Shown here: piece by piece, positions 50,945 through 61,289 of the stretch
How the letters are laid out: each line of letters starts with the position of its first letter
How positions within the stretch are numbered: position 1 is the first letter of the stretch
DNA from: Prostheceraeus crozeri
Lineage: Eukaryota > Platyhelminthes > Polycladida > Euryleptidae
Reading direction: 5' to 3'
Length of the DNA stretch: 64,000 bases
Assembly (NCBI GenBank): GCA_907163375.1
Contig: CAJQUW010011240.1
Span: 35,776-99,775 of the forward strand
Program-made: the position numbers and the translations under genes
The notes under the pieces: generated by a model
What the model was told of the DNA's origin: nothing
The model's input: only the letters and a program-made list of their open reading frames with translations
Database searches by the model: none

Positions 50945-52495
50945 TCACTTTGTTTTCTGAAACACTAAAGTTACGAGGGATTTAGTATCTTTCACGTGGA
51001 TGCACTCTTGTAAACCATTGGTAATTTTGATAGCAATAGAGGGTATAGTTTGTTTGATGACGGGATGATAGAAAATAGATTCAAACATCTTCTCGACTAT
51101 TCCATATGAAGCGTCTTTATCATGAATGAAATCGCGTAAAATGTATTCTTTTTTCTCACCAACAGAAATAGGTAGAATCAAATCACTTTGAATGTAAAGG
51201 TGCTGTTCATGTTTATCAAGTGTCATTGGTGTTTCTATACCAATCGTATGCGCAGCAGCAAACACAGTTTGTAGCATTGAAAAACCAAAGAGTTTTTTCA
51301 AATTTTTACTCAATTGACATTGAATGTCATCACCCAGTCTCAGAACAACGCGTTGATTTTCAATTGAAAACGAAATGTGGTGTGTCTTTACATCATATTT
51401 ACTTTTCATCACATGCTTCAACTTCTGTTGTATATAAGGATTTACTACATGAATGAAGCTTTCAACTGTATGATATAGACGCGGCATTATATTGATAGCA
51501 ACTTTAGATTCTTCATAAGACTGGTAAATTTTCTTGATGCGATCGCCATAGATGTCCACCCACCATTCATCATTAACTGAATCAGCTTTAGTGTGATATT
51601 CATGAGAAGCATACACCACACCGCTTCCAATAATAGGTGTATAATGTCTTACAAAATGACGCAAGGTTGGAGAGAAATAAACTGTAAGTTTGTCATTATA
51701 TTTCTGAATAACCAACTTATTTTTGTCCGCCATAATTTTTTCTCCATACTTCTTACCCACAGTCTCATTCCATCGTTTTACTAACTCAATAAGTGATAAA
51801 GGTTGAACACCACGCTTTTTCAAAATGATGCGTTCTTCGCATTCTACAACATCTTCATCAAATATTTTAAATTTATAATGAAATTTGTTGATTCGATTTG
51901 AATAAACTTTTTTAACATTTGCAGTAGCAATTGACGTTAGATGTAGTCCATGACCAAAACCAAGATGTGGATAGAATTCACTATCCAACCTCAGCGTAAG
52001 ACCTTTAGTAAAAGAATGAAAGCGGAGGAACTGTCTCCCACTCCAATGATAGATAGTAAACTCATAAGCTTTCTGATTTTTATTCTTCATGATGGAAGTA
52101 TTACCACTGTTGAATGCCTTAATAATTTTCTCATTCCCAAATGGTTCATAAGAATCTGATTTTATCTGAATCCATTCATAGTTCCACTTTCCATCTGATG
52201 TTAAATTGTATGGGAACTGAAATGCATTATTCATCGTTATTCCATCATGGGTGCGAGGAGTCAATATCATTTCTTCCAAATCATTCACATTCTGAATATT
52301 GCTATCATAGCAAATACTAGAAACGCCAACCTCCCATTCTCCTTCTAAATGCAGTGGCCGATTTAATTCTACTCGATAGTCTGATAGTTTATTTTTGGGA
52401 AATTTATTCATAGAAGCATTACTGGGCAAGTAGATTAGAAACGAGTCCTTATTTTCACTTTCCATATTATTCACATTGGAAAAATATATTAGCAT
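50945..52495 (-). CDS. Minor-capsid/penton-like protein 2, copy B
   Basis: 516 residues, about 98% identical to 22686-24236. It has the same RVELNRPLHLEGEWEVG motif and the same 9-bp spacing from the preceding gene. Intact. Confidence 0.65.
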   Translation of the reverse strand: MLIYFSNVNNMESENKDSFLIYLPSNASMNKFPKNKLSDYRVELNRPLHLEGEWEVGVSSICYDSNIQNVNDLEEMILTPRTHDGITMNNAFQFPYNLTSDGKWNYEWIQIKSDSYEPFGNEKIIKAFNSGNTSIMKNKNQKAYEFTIYHWSGRQFLRFHSFTKGLTLRLDSEFYPHLGFGHGLHLTSIATANVKKVYSNRINKFHYKFKIFDEDVVECEERIILKKRGVQPLSLIELVKRWNETVGKKYGEKIMADKNKLVIQKYNDKLTVYFSPTLRHFVRHYTPIIGSGVVYASHEYHTKADSVNDEWWVDIYGDRIKKIYQSYEESKVAINIMPRLYHTVESFIHVVNPYIQQKLKHVMKSKYDVKTHHISFSIENQRVVLRLGDDIQCQLSKNLKKLFGFSMLQTVFAAAHTIGIETPMTLDKHEQHLYIQSDLILPISVGEKKEYILRDFIHDKDASYGIVEKMFESIFYHPVIKQTIPSIAIKITNGLQECIHVKDTKSLVTLVFQKTK

Positions 52496-52504
52496 ACGTT
52501 TGCA

Positions 52505-53905
52505 TTAACTCTTCATTCGGAAATGGAGTGTGATACTTGTCACAGCATCTTTATGAAAAGGAATCAACGCACCAGCATCGTCATAAATGGCAATATCAAT
52601 TTGTGGGATGTAGTTTGATTTCAGTTTTGTATAATGCACTTTCTTGAAAGTATGCTCAGATAAAATACTGCAGCTTTTTGGCTGGTATGGTATCATTGCT
52701 AGCAATGGAGCTTCAACATCTCCCACACGTACATCTTCACCAATATTGGAATATATCTGAAAATAGTTAATACGACGCGATAGCGACATGTCTGCGCTAG
52801 CTTTGGTTACAGTACCACTTTTAAAGATATTTTGATCAAAACCCAAAATGTCCATTAGAGTTTTATCCATAATTAGTTCAATACCTTTTCCACTTATAGT
52901 GAGAGACAAAGTACCTTCTTTTTCAGAAAATGAAATATGTTGGTCATTAATCACTTCATTTAAATAATCTACAACCAATTTAACCGAAGTAATAATGCGA
53001 GGCATCAACACTCTTGTTTCATGTAAGATACCACCTAAAGGCTCTACACACTTTCTGTATAAAGATACGGTCCATTCTGTATCAAATTGATTTGACCTTT
53101 CACATGGTAAATGTTGCATATCAGATTTTCCATGAACAGCTGCAGAACGATGTCGTAAGAACTGATGAAAATCTTTTGAACAAACTAATACTAGATCATC
53201 ATCATCATTTAATTTGCTTATTGCAATATGATTAGATGATTTAATATAAGTCAATGTTGCCACTTGTTTGCCATCAACTCGAAGGAGATAATTAAATTTC
53301 TTCAATAATGTTTCAGGAGTCATGTTTGTCTTTCTTGGCTTAATCACAATCTTCTTCACCAACGTCTTCTCATTTCTTGGAATAAGATCTACATAATAAG
53401 CTTCCTCTCGATATATTAACTGTTTATGACCACTTATGTGGTAATTAACGTTAAAATTATCATAGCTTGCTAAGGCGCTAGCGAGGTAGCCTAAATCATT
53501 TCTTAAACTTGGACTTAAACCAACAATCCAATCTTTCTCAACTACATGATGTACATAATTATAATCATCATTGTGCGGAGTAAATTGGACAATATGTTTA
53601 CACGCTTTATTCAAGAAATCATATATAAACTTTTTACATGATAAGAGATCTTTCTTTGGCCACTGTGGAATGTATACTCGGCACCCCTTTTCACATTGGT
53701 AAGCAGCTGTACGCCTCATATTAATAGTTATCATCTCATGATCAAAAGTATAGACACAGTTGCTATAAACAAGTTGAGTGACACCCACTTCCCAATTTCC
53801 ATTTAGCTGTTGTGCATGATCAATGGGAGTAGAAAAGAGTGCGGCTCGATTACTAGTAAATCTCTTTGTAGCCGCATTGCTAAGCAAAATATGATAAAAC
53901 GACAT
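52505..53905 (-). CDS. Minor-capsid/penton-like protein 1, copy B
   Basis: 466 residues from ATG 53905, one Asp longer than in copy A (an extra codon in an NDDDD run). It has the N-terminal NGNWEVGVTQLV and C-terminal FHKDAVTSITLHFR blocks. Intact. Confidence 0.65.
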   Translation of the reverse strand: MSFYHILLSNAATKRFTSNRAALFSTPIDHAQQLNGNWEVGVTQLVYSNCVYTFDHEMITINMRRTAAYQCEKGCRVYIPQWPKKDLLSCKKFIYDFLNKACKHIVQFTPHNDDYNYVHHVVEKDWIVGLSPSLRNDLGYLASALASYDNFNVNYHISGHKQLIYREEAYYVDLIPRNEKTLVKKIVIKPRKTNMTPETLLKKFNYLLRVDGKQVATLTYIKSSNHIAISKLNDDDDLVLVCSKDFHQFLRHRSAAVHGKSDMQHLPCERSNQFDTEWTVSLYRKCVEPLGGILHETRVLMPRIITSVKLVVDYLNEVINDQHISFSEKEGTLSLTISGKGIELIMDKTLMDILGFDQNIFKSGTVTKASADMSLSRRINYFQIYSNIGEDVRVGDVEAPLLAMIPYQPKSCSILSEHTFKKVHYTKLKSNYIPQIDIAIYDDAGALIPFHKDAVTSITLHFRMKS

Positions 53906-53940
53906 TTTTATATTGCTAATCTGCAACTTTGCATAACATC

Positions 53941-54297
53941 ATGAAGACTTGGATTTTGGACTCTCTACAATATATCAGAGTTGATCGTGATGGAAACGTA
54001 CATTTCAAAAATTCTCATGGTCATACATCAAGAGGAATTACATTAACATGGCGACAATTTGTCAACCTCAATGATATCATGAGGGATTTGGAATATTTTG
54101 AAACATTAAGATTCATCTCCTTGGGTGATCAAGTTTGGCTTCAACATTACAGAAATGAAATTCAAATCTACCATTCTCATTCCGCAAACTGTTTCTCATT
54201 TCGCAAATACAATTGGGAGAAGTATAGAAGATATATACATCGCTCCATCATGACATTTATTCGTCGTGAGTTCATCGCCCTACTATGCAAATCTTAA
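53941..54297 (+). CDS. PC4-like paralogue 1, copy B
   Basis: Amino-acid sequence identical to the copy A protein (20887-21243). Two PC4-like half units; divergent from the minor-capsid gene across 35 bp. Confidence 0.6.
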   Translation: MKTWILDSLQYIRVDRDGNVHFKNSHGHTSRGITLTWRQFVNLNDIMRDLEYFETLRFISLGDQVWLQHYRNEIQIYHSHSANCFSFRKYNWEKYRRYIHRSIMTFIRREFIALLCKS

Positions 54298-54319
54298 TCA
54301 GACATGACTACCACACATC

Positions 54320-54970
54320 ATGAGTTGGAAATTAGATTCCCTACAACGTATTGAAACGGATCATGATCGAAACGTCTATTTCAAAGATTCAACTGGAAAT
54401 GTGAGAAGAGAGTTTGCTTTATCTTATCGTCATTTTCAATCTCTACATCATATCATGAAGGACTTGAAATACTTCTATATGAAAAGACATTCACGTATTG
54501 GAAATCGCATCTGGCTGCGCGTCAACAATCGGCGAATTCAACTCTATCATTCCCAACTTCATACTAACTTCACATTTCATCAAGGTAGTTGGGAAAAGTA
54601 TAAAAGGAAGGTACATCGCTCAATTTACTCATTCTTTCATCATGAAGCGCCATCGCTACACCATCGTCAACATTCTCCGTCGCTTCAGACTCTACACCAA
54701 AATCGATCTCACAACATTACACCAACAGCTTCCAAACAGCAAGTATTACCCGGGCCGTCCTCAAATGTTAGTGGTGAAGATGAAAAATTCACGGAATCTT
54801 CAACTCTTCCCAAATGGGACTGTACAGATTCTCGGCGCCCTTTCTCATTCATCGGCGCAGTCAATGCGCTTAGAGCTACAAAGACTACTACGTCGGATAT
54901 GGAAGAGGGAGAGGTGTGTGATGTCGAATCTGACTGTGGACAATATGGTGATCTCTACTCAATTGAGTGA
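54320..54970 (+). CDS. PC4-like paralogue 2, copy B
   Basis: 216 residues, one substitution from copy A. The conserved N-terminal half matches paralogue 1. The tail overlaps the TBP-like frame from 54642. Confidence 0.6.
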   Translation: MSWKLDSLQRIETDHDRNVYFKDSTGNVRREFALSYRHFQSLHHIMKDLKYFYMKRHSRIGNRIWLRVNNRRIQLYHSQLHTNFTFHQGSWEKYKRKVHRSIYSFFHHEAPSLHHRQHSPSLQTLHQNRSHNITPTASKQQVLPGPSSNVSGEDEKFTESSTLPKWDCTDSRRPFSFIGAVNALRATKTTTSDMEEGEVCDVESDCGQYGDLYSIE

Positions 54971-55187
54971 CAGTCTATCATTTTTGAAGATTCGTACCAG
55001 CAGTTACAGTTTGTGTTATGAACCCGAACTTTTTCCTGCAGCTCTCATTAGTTGTTGGTTACCTGTGCATGTGGCAATCTTTCATAATAGTAAAGTGATC
55101 ATTACTGGACTAAAATCTCATGTACAAGCAAATATGATCCTAGACTATCTCATTGAGTATGTACGTACCCAGCGGATTGTAAAATAA
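54642..55187 (+). CDS. TATA-binding protein (TBP)-like transcription factor, copy B
   Basis: 181 residues with the two TBP repeats and YEPELFP intact. Four substitutions relative to A (in KMKNSR, SSYSLCY and VQANMILD). None touches the retained Phe positions. It keeps the overlap with the PC4-like frame and the convergent poly-A signals with the protease. Confidence 0.85.
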   Translation: MKRHRYTIVNILRRFRLYTKIDLTTLHQQLPNSKYYPGRPQMLVVKMKNSRNLQLFPNGTVQILGALSHSSAQSMRLELQRLLRRIWKRERCVMSNLTVDNMVISTQLSDSLSFLKIRTSSYSLCYEPELFPAALISCWLPVHVAIFHNSKVIITGLKSHVQANMILDYLIEYVRTQRIVK

Positions 55188-55213
55188 AAAACAATTTTTC
55201 CAACATGATGTTT

Positions 55214-55675
55214 TTATTTCAAATCATGATAGAACTTACAAATCATTTTTTCATTAGAGGATGGATTACATGAAAAGTTTTGAATAACAGATGCAAATCG
55301 AGATACATGTAAACGTCTTAAGATGAAGTACAGTACAAAAGCACCACACGTTGATGAAAGTGGATGTTGTAGTATGCGTTCATTTCGCTGATATTGACGC
55401 GTATGTTTTCTCAACCACTGCTGTGTTGGTATATTTGGAGGTTGAGCAAGAGAGTCAAATAGTTCACCACGTCGGTCTTCTCCAATAAAGATCGCTTTCC
55501 AATGCTCACCGCCTAAATTCTGTGAATGAGTGTTTAGCACAATAAAGATGGGATAGTGATTTACTGCAGGTGGTAAGGTATCGAGTGAATAGACATTATC
55601 GAAAGCTTTCAACGTCGCTTCGTCTGCATTACGCTGCACTTTAGTCTTAATATCGTCAGCAGTCAACCAACTCAT
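55214..55675 (-). CDS. Adenain-like cysteine protease, copy B
   Basis: 153 residues, two substitutions from A (RRLHV, ASVIQ). Catalytic His58, acidic 74, Gln103 and Cys110 are all retained. It overlaps the capsid stop by one base. Confidence 0.9.
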   Translation of the reverse strand: MSWLTADDIKTKVQRNADEATLKAFDNVYSLDTLPPAVNHYPIFIVLNTHSQNLGGEHWKAIFIGEDRRGELFDSLAQPPNIPTQQWLRKHTRQYQRNERILQHPLSSTCGAFVLYFILRRLHVSRFASVIQNFSCNPSSNEKMICKFYHDLK

Positions 55676-56952
55676 TAACGATTATACTGAAGAATCACGT
55701 CACGATACTTTGTAATTTCAATATTTGAATCGAAGACTGCATAAATTAATACATTGATCGTCTCAGGTAGTGTTCTTTTGAACGTCAAATCCAAACGAAT
55801 ATTATGAGGCACGTTCGCTTGACGATAGGGTGCACTAATATCGCTGTCAGCAGTCAAATCAAATGCATAAATAGTATATCCACTCTTAAACTCTTTCATA
55901 GTCAGTCCGTTGGTATCATCCGTATTGTAAAAGCCAAAGACATCCATAAAATCAACATAACTGCGCATAAATTGATCCGAAGCAAAATCTGGTTTGTAGG
56001 GTGGACCAGGATGACTCACACCATTTACACGTAAAGCAATTTCACTTAATTGATTGTGTTTAAAATTGAAAGGATTCTTCTTTATATTACCATTAAATGC
56101 ATCATTTTCAACCATTGCCACCATGAGGAGCTTCGGTGCTTCCGATGGAAAGAGGCCATCTTTCATGAAACTCTTTTGATCTTTCGGAATTGTAAAGGTG
56201 AGAAGCTTTGTATGCTGAACGGGGTAAATGGCATTTTGGCGGTTAAGGCCTTCAGCATGCCCTCTAATGACACTTGGATTCGGTACTACTCGACGAATGT
56301 AAAGTGCAATATCTTCCACATGAATTCTAAAATTGTCAACTTTAGCAAATGCATTCAGCGCAAATTCAGGCTTATTCAATGTCAGCTTGAGTCGCATGCT
56401 GGTATTACACAGTAAAAACTTTGACTGTCTAAAGAAGTCTAAATTCAGCGGACCATATAGCTGACATACTCTACTATCTTTAATCATAGCAGATCGCTTT
56501 ACAAAGCCACTGTTTGTTTCAACATCAAATTTTCCTGCTTCATCTCTGTACCATCCCATGGCTTCCATATGACTTTTTTGTGCTGCTGGATGAAACTGTG
56601 ATACATGATTGAAATATGATTTATAGGGATAATCGCTTTGACCACCTTCCACCTGCTGCTCTCCAATCGTTAGAGAAACATCACGAAGTAATGTAGTCAA
56701 TGGTAAATTGTTCAGTCCAACTTTATGTGCATCGTCAATAGCAGTTCCATCTGCTTGCTGAATTCTAAACCTCAAATCAAGCATCGCATAACTCAAATCT
56801 ATGTAGTCATCACTACCACCAGGAATAACAAATTCAATGGGGCCAGCATTCTCAGCTGTTCGAGGATGATAATCTACAATACTTGAACTAAGAATATCTG
56901 TCTGTATGGCTTGTTGATCGAACAAACAAAAACCGGAAGTTTTACACTCCAT
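55675..56952 (-). CDS. Major capsid protein, copy B
   Basis: 425 residues, about five substitutions from 18232-19509, no indels. Same F54H12.2-like features. Confidence 0.85.
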   Translation of the reverse strand: MECKTSGFCLFDQQAIQTDILSSSIVDYHPRTAENAGPIEFVIPGGSDDYIDLSYAMLDLRFRIQQADGTAIDDAHKVGLNNLPLTTLLRDVSLTIGEQQVEGGQSDYPYKSYFNHVSQFHPAAQKSHMEAMGWYRDEAGKFDVETNSGFVKRSAMIKDSRVCQLYGPLNLDFFRQSKFLLCNTSMRLKLTLNKPEFALNAFAKVDNFRIHVEDIALYIRRVVPNPSVIRGHAEGLNRQNAIYPVQHTKLLTFTIPKDQKSFMKDGLFPSEAPKLLMVAMVENDAFNGNIKKNPFNFKHNQLSEIALRVNGVSHPGPPYKPDFASDQFMRSYVDFMDVFGFYNTDDTNGLTMKEFKSGYTIYAFDLTADSDISAPYRQANVPHNIRLDLTFKRTLPETINVLIYAVFDSNIEITKYRDVILQYNR

Positions 56953-56954
56953 GA

Positions 56955-57410
56955 TTAGAAGTTATAGCAGCGTCGTCGTTTAGCGCCTGATGAATGATTA
57001 GAGCCTCTGCGACGTTTGCGTGAATGCCTTTTGACTGAAGATCGCACCTTACCAGCTCCGCGATGTTTCCTCCTTCCTTTATTCATTCGTTTAGGTGATT
57101 TCTTTCCTTGAGTAACACCAGCAATGGTCTGCTTCAATGTTTTTAAACCGCGTTCCTTCCCACGATTCAACAAACTGCTCTTAAAACTTCTACCTCTGGA
57201 AAGATCACTAGCAACATCACCAGCAAAGCCAACGGCATTACTTAAAACATTTCGTTTTAAAGATCTACCGACATTGGATATGAGAGGTGCTACAACAGAT
57301 TTCAGTGCACCAAGTATGCTACCTCCACGTTGGCGGCGAGCGCCGATGTAAATTTGCCCTCCACCACTTACATAGGAGGGTCGTGAATAAAATGAGGCAG
57401 TTGGATTCAT
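56955..57410 (-). CDS. Basic core-like or minor virion protein, copy B
   Basis: 151 residues; N-terminal GARRQRGGSILGALK block and Arg/Lys-rich C-terminus as in A, with a handful of substitutions. Intact. Confidence 0.65.
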   Translation of the reverse strand: MNPTASFYSRPSYVSGGGQIYIGARRQRGGSILGALKSVVAPLISNVGRSLKRNVLSNAVGFAGDVASDLSRGRSFKSSLLNRGKERGLKTLKQTIAGVTQGKKSPKRMNKGRRKHRGAGKVRSSVKRHSRKRRRGSNHSSGAKRRRCYNF

Positions 57411-57451
57411 AGCTCAAACCCTAAACATTGTTAGTTACAACTTTGCATGAA

Positions 57452-58672
57452 TCACTGTCGATCACTTAGATGAAAGATGTCGGCACGACGCATCCAAGAG
57501 TTCATACTTGAAGGATAACCAGTCCATTTAACAAGACACCATTCTTCACCTTGCCGTTTTTTACATCGAATGATTTTCTCTACCAAATATGTTTCACTTT
57601 CAGTGACTACCTCAATCTCATCGCGGTAAAAGCTACCCTCAATTTCTTCATTATCGTAATCTTTCAACTTGTAGGTGGTCGGAGAGTCTTTTTGATTAAT
57701 CCTTGATACTGTAAATACCTCCTCTGTCCAATTCGGGAGGTACCCTTTAGCAAAAACACTTTTCACTTTTGAGATACGAACTTTATCACCAATTTTCACA
57801 TCACTTTTCACATGAGTGCGTTTACGTTGGAATGATTCGCGCACTTTATCTACATTGTCAGCATTTACATCTACTGGTCTGAGTCCAATAGAACGATGGA
57901 TAGAGTGATTGTAGGCATGGAGTGTATCTTGTAGAACCTTTGTCCAATTTTGTGTCAAGTTGGCAGTAAAATGTCGCCACAAGCGATTTTTTAATGTGCG
58001 ATTAAAACGTTCAACGAGTGCAGCTTTATAAGCGCTCTTTACACTAAACAACTCAATGTCATGCCTCTCAAATAATCTTGTCACATGCTGATTTTCAAAC
58101 TCTTTTCCTTGATCACTCTGAATTCTTTTTGGAATGCGACCTTCTCGAAAAATTGTTTGGAATGCTTTTGCTACTCCTTTCCCTTCTTTAGTTTTTAAAG
58201 GTTGAGCCCACGCATAACGCGAGAAAATATCAATGACGGTTAAAATAAAATTATTGCCCGAGTTATGTTTTGAAATGGAGGCAACATCACACAAATCTGC
58301 TTGCCACTGTTCATCGATGTCATGAACAATATAATGGCGGGTGCGGTACTTCTTTTTCGCTTGTTTGTGGAGTGTATAGGTAGCCTGACCCTTTAACCAT
58401 CGTTTCACTTGTGATTGTGGAAGACCACTCGCTTTTGATAATTTCTTGATAGATGCAAATCCTGCCGGATGTTTTACATCATAATAGATTGACTTCAAAC
58501 GTTCAGTCGATGACGGCTGACTCTTTTTCCTCCTTCTCATCTTTTTGTTTTCTTGCCTTTCTACATTTACAACAACTGCAGCATTTAGCTTTAGCGGTTT
58601 TGCGATCGTGTTCACATTGCTTAGGTGTTTCATTATGAGAGCTGGCGCAGCAAGTGCAAGTGACAACGACAT
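57452..58672 (-). CDS. Retrovirus-type integrase with chromodomain, copy B
   Basis: 406 residues, intact, with the DDE residues and C-terminal chromodomain as in A. Most of the few substitutions fall in the first 55 residues or in linkers, consistent with that N-terminal part not belonging to the functional enzyme. Confidence 0.9.
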   Translation of the reverse strand: MSLSLALAAPALIMKHLSNVNTIAKPLKLNAAVVVNVERQENKKMRRRKKSQPSSTERLKSIYYDVKHPAGFASIKKLSKASGLPQSQVKRWLKGQATYTLHKQAKKKYRTRHYIVHDIDEQWQADLCDVASISKHNSGNNFILTVIDIFSRYAWAQPLKTKEGKGVAKAFQTIFREGRIPKRIQSDQGKEFENQHVTRLFERHDIELFSVKSAYKAALVERFNRTLKNRLWRHFTANLTQNWTKVLQDTLHAYNHSIHRSIGLRPVDVNADNVDKVRESFQRKRTHVKSDVKIGDKVRISKVKSVFAKGYLPNWTEEVFTVSRINQKDSPTTYKLKDYDNEEIEGSFYRDEIEVVTESETYLVEKIIRCKKRQGEEWCLVKWTGYPSSMNSWMRRADIFHLSDRQ

Positions 58673-58719
58673 TCACCTCTGGCGGCTCATTACATGGCAA
58701 GGAAACACATCTGCTTCAT
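58503..58719 (-). pseudogene. Cys-rich ORF, copy B, frameshifted near its start
   Basis: Counterpart of 16466-16681. A one-base insertion at about 58701 (GTTTCC instead of GTTGC) separates the original ATG from the Cys-rich body. An internal ATG (58700) could still give 65 residues. Confidence 0.4.
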
Positions 58720-58720
58720 A

Positions 58721-59413
58721 TTAATAGTCTGAGAACATGTATTTCCTAGGAGGAGCTGTTTTACGTTTTCCTTTTACCAGTTTTAGTGGCGATGTAGATC
58801 TACGTCGAGTTCTTCCTCTTGTTTGCTTAGTGAGTGTGGGAGGGGATGTAGCAGGTGACGTCTTAAACCAATTTGTTGGCATTTTCATCGCCTGAGGCAT
58901 TGGAGTAGTAGCCACTGTTGAATCAAGTTCTTTCAATGTCTCATTATTTAAAGCAAATTTTGGCACATTATGCTTTTTCAATAGTTTAAGAAAGTATGAC
59001 CAACCAGGTGGAACATAGCCCTGACGGCGCTTTCTACGTGTCGCATACTGAATCAAGTCTTCATAACGTGAAGCATCAATCACTTTATTTTCATCTGTAA
59101 TGATTTCTCCTCTATCATTTACATTGAGATGGGGTTCAATACTGTTGAAAAGAGATATGGCATGTGCGCGAGATGCTAAAGGTGTAGCAGTCGATACAGA
59201 GTCACGCATCTTATTCTTCAAGTTTTTCAATTGCTCAACAGTTTCCGATTGTAATAATACAGCACGATGTGGATCTTTGATGTGAACATTTTGCTGATAA
59301 TCTATTTCTTTCCTATACATTTGATTTGCAAGAGGTTGCTTTACTTGCTGCATGGCAGTCAATTGTACATATTCATCCTGAGGAATAACAATCATGCGAG
59401 AATAAGAACTCAT
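58721..59413 (-). CDS. Conserved 230-aa Polinton protein, copy B
   Basis: Intact and nearly identical to 15772-16464 (two substitutions around TTPMPQAMK). Unknown function, morphogenesis block. Confidence 0.7.
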   Translation of the reverse strand: MSSYSRMIVIPQDEYVQLTAMQQVKQPLANQMYRKEIDYQQNVHIKDPHRAVLLQSETVEQLKNLKNKMRDSVSTATPLASRAHAISLFNSIEPHLNVNDRGEIITDENKVIDASRYEDLIQYATRRKRRQGYVPPGWSYFLKLLKKHNVPKFALNNETLKELDSTVATTPMPQAMKMPTNWFKTSPATSPPTLTKQTRGRTRRRSTSPLKLVKGKRKTAPPRKYMFSDY

Positions 59414-59426
59414 AGTTTGTAGATAA

Positions 59427-60024
59427 TCATGGAGTTTTCAAAATATCACTTCGAAATCTAAATTCTTCCGGACACTCTTGCGTAAAGTCAATGAATAAGT
59501 AACCGTATGGTTTTTCAGTAGCTGCTTGAAAAATTTCAATTAAGGCTTTTGATCCTCTGGGTGCAACTTGTCGCGCTAAAATTTCAAATTGACTTTTATC
59601 TCGCGGATTCTTGAAAATAGCATAATAGTGTGTATTCAGGTTTCGTGTACGAGCTTCTTTTCCATCAGGAAACAAATTTTGTGTAATATAGATGATAAAG
59701 CACCTTTTATGGTGTGCTGCGCGAGTGAACATATCTGTAACATCTTTTGAATTCTTACTTTCTTTTAATAAATCATCCAATACAACAACATCATTAGACT
59801 GAAGTTTATCCACTGGAATAATTCCTTCATGTCGAATAAAGTTGCGACTTTGCAATTCCTGAAACAGCGACGGTTGATAAATACCATAACACCAAATCAC
59901 TCGATTGATAGGTTCCTTAAACAACTCCCTTCTTTTATCCAATAAATTCAGCGAAAACAGTTTTACCTGCATGAGATGGACCTGATACAGTCAGAACTTT
60001 ATCACATTGAAGTCTGAAATCCAT
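59427..60024 (-). pseudogene. Packaging ATPase, copy B, frameshifted after Walker A
   Basis: Relative to copy A a 2-bp deletion near 59952 shifts the frame two codons past the GKT of Walker A. A separate 1-bp deletion near 59431 removes the last four residues. The rest, including Walker B (LDDLL), is conserved. The copy cannot make a normal packaging enzyme by itself. Confidence 0.85.
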
Positions 60025-60055
60025 TTTATTACTTTGAGATTCAACATTTGCATAA

Positions 60056-60412
60056 TTAACGCTTAGAGCCAAAGATATTACCCAATAGGTTGCCCACGGC
60101 AGGAGCTATCATTGGAAGTATTGCTGAAAGGAAACCGCCCTTTTGTGTTAGAGTTTTCCTCTTTCTTTGAAGGGCGACTTTAGGATTGGAGATGAAACGC
60201 AATTTCGTAGCATATCGCTTAAGTAACTTTCGTTGTTTTGGCGCTAATTTCTTCGTCCTCAACTTCCTCACATGAGAAATAATTTCACAAATGAATTTAT
60301 CGTTAGCATGTCGTATAGCATTGTATCGCTGATTTGCTTTCATTCGTCGGAGAGCTTGAATGGCTGAAGAAAACTTTTGACTTTTACTTTGCTTCATTTT
60401 ACGTTTCGCCAT
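60056..60412 (-). CDS. Small basic protein with hydrophobic C-terminus, copy B (full length)
   Basis: 118 residues; retains the N-terminal MAKRKMKQSKSQKF part that copy A has lost, and shows the original start. Same Gly-rich hydrophobic tail. Confidence 0.7.
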   Translation of the reverse strand: MAKRKMKQSKSQKFSSAIQALRRMKANQRYNAIRHANDKFICEIISHVRKLRTKKLAPKQRKLLKRYATKLRFISNPKVALQRKRKTLTQKGGFLSAILPMIAPAVGNLLGNIFGSKR

Positions 60413-60463
60413 TTTCCGTGTTAGTCTTTGCTAAAACCTATCTTTACCACATTTGCATAGGTA

Positions 60464-60787
60464 CTAACTATTGCGACATAAGTGACACTCGAAATGAGCA
60501 ATATCACAGTGGTTACATTGGCAAAGTTGAATGCAATTACGTATGAAACAGCGTTGACAAAAAGCATGCTTACATCTCTTGAAGATGCGCTTTTCATTTC
60601 CATCCTTTCGCTTACATACATCGCAACACATAGTTTCACCGTTACTGATGTCTATAGCAAGTCTTTTTGAAGATATGAATTTGCTAGCCTTTTCTAAATA
60701 ATAGACGCATGTACAGAAGGAATATACTTCGAGAGTGAGCAGACATAGCTCGAAAACCAGTTGTGCTACAATCAAGTACCACTGCAT
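60464..60787 (-). CDS. Membrane-anchored RING-like protein, copy B
   Basis: 107 residues with the N-terminal hydrophobic segment and all RING ligands conserved (few substitutions, such as QRCF and QCNHC). Intact. Confidence 0.65.
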   Translation of the reverse strand: MQWYLIVAQLVFELCLLTLEVYSFCTCVYYLEKASKFISSKRLAIDISNGETMCCDVCKRKDGNEKRIFKRCKHAFCQRCFIRNCIQLCQCNHCDIAHFECHLCRNS

Positions 60788-60789
60788 TT

Positions 60790-61190
60790 TCAATTTTTCT
60801 TTATGGAAAGTTGAATGTGAATATCTGAAATCGCTTCAATCACTAGACTGCTACCATGATGGTTAAATGCGTTAAGACGTTCAGCAATTTTTATCATATG
60901 TCTTTTAAAAAATTCTTGGGGGTGATCTACCACTTCCATTGTGTAAGAAGCAAAATGGAAAGAGCGACTTTCCACCTCTTCCTTTCCAAAATGACTAAAC
61001 TTAATTTTTCGCAACTAATCGCGCCATGATAATGCTATCAGAGAATGTATTCATTAACTCTAGAAATAGAGTGCTAGCATCATCGACCACTGCTTCGATG
61101 TCGGTCTCATCTTTATGAAATTTTTATCACATAATCTTGAACAGCTCCTTTTAAACTTTGCCTATGAAAACGTAATGTTCCGCAGTCGTT
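60790..61190 (-). pseudogene. Detached PolB N-terminal-like ORF, copy B, frameshifted
   Basis: Two single-A insertions in A runs (near 61013 and 61125) break the frame found in copy A (14009-14407). The C-terminal 70 codons remain open. Confidence 0.55.
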
Positions 61191-61289
61191 TGAGAAAGAC
61201 ATGATCGCCCTTTATCTAACCCATCCATTGCATGAAAACAACAACTCTTCTCATAGTAACATTTATTGAATAACGGTAACAAGCATGCA

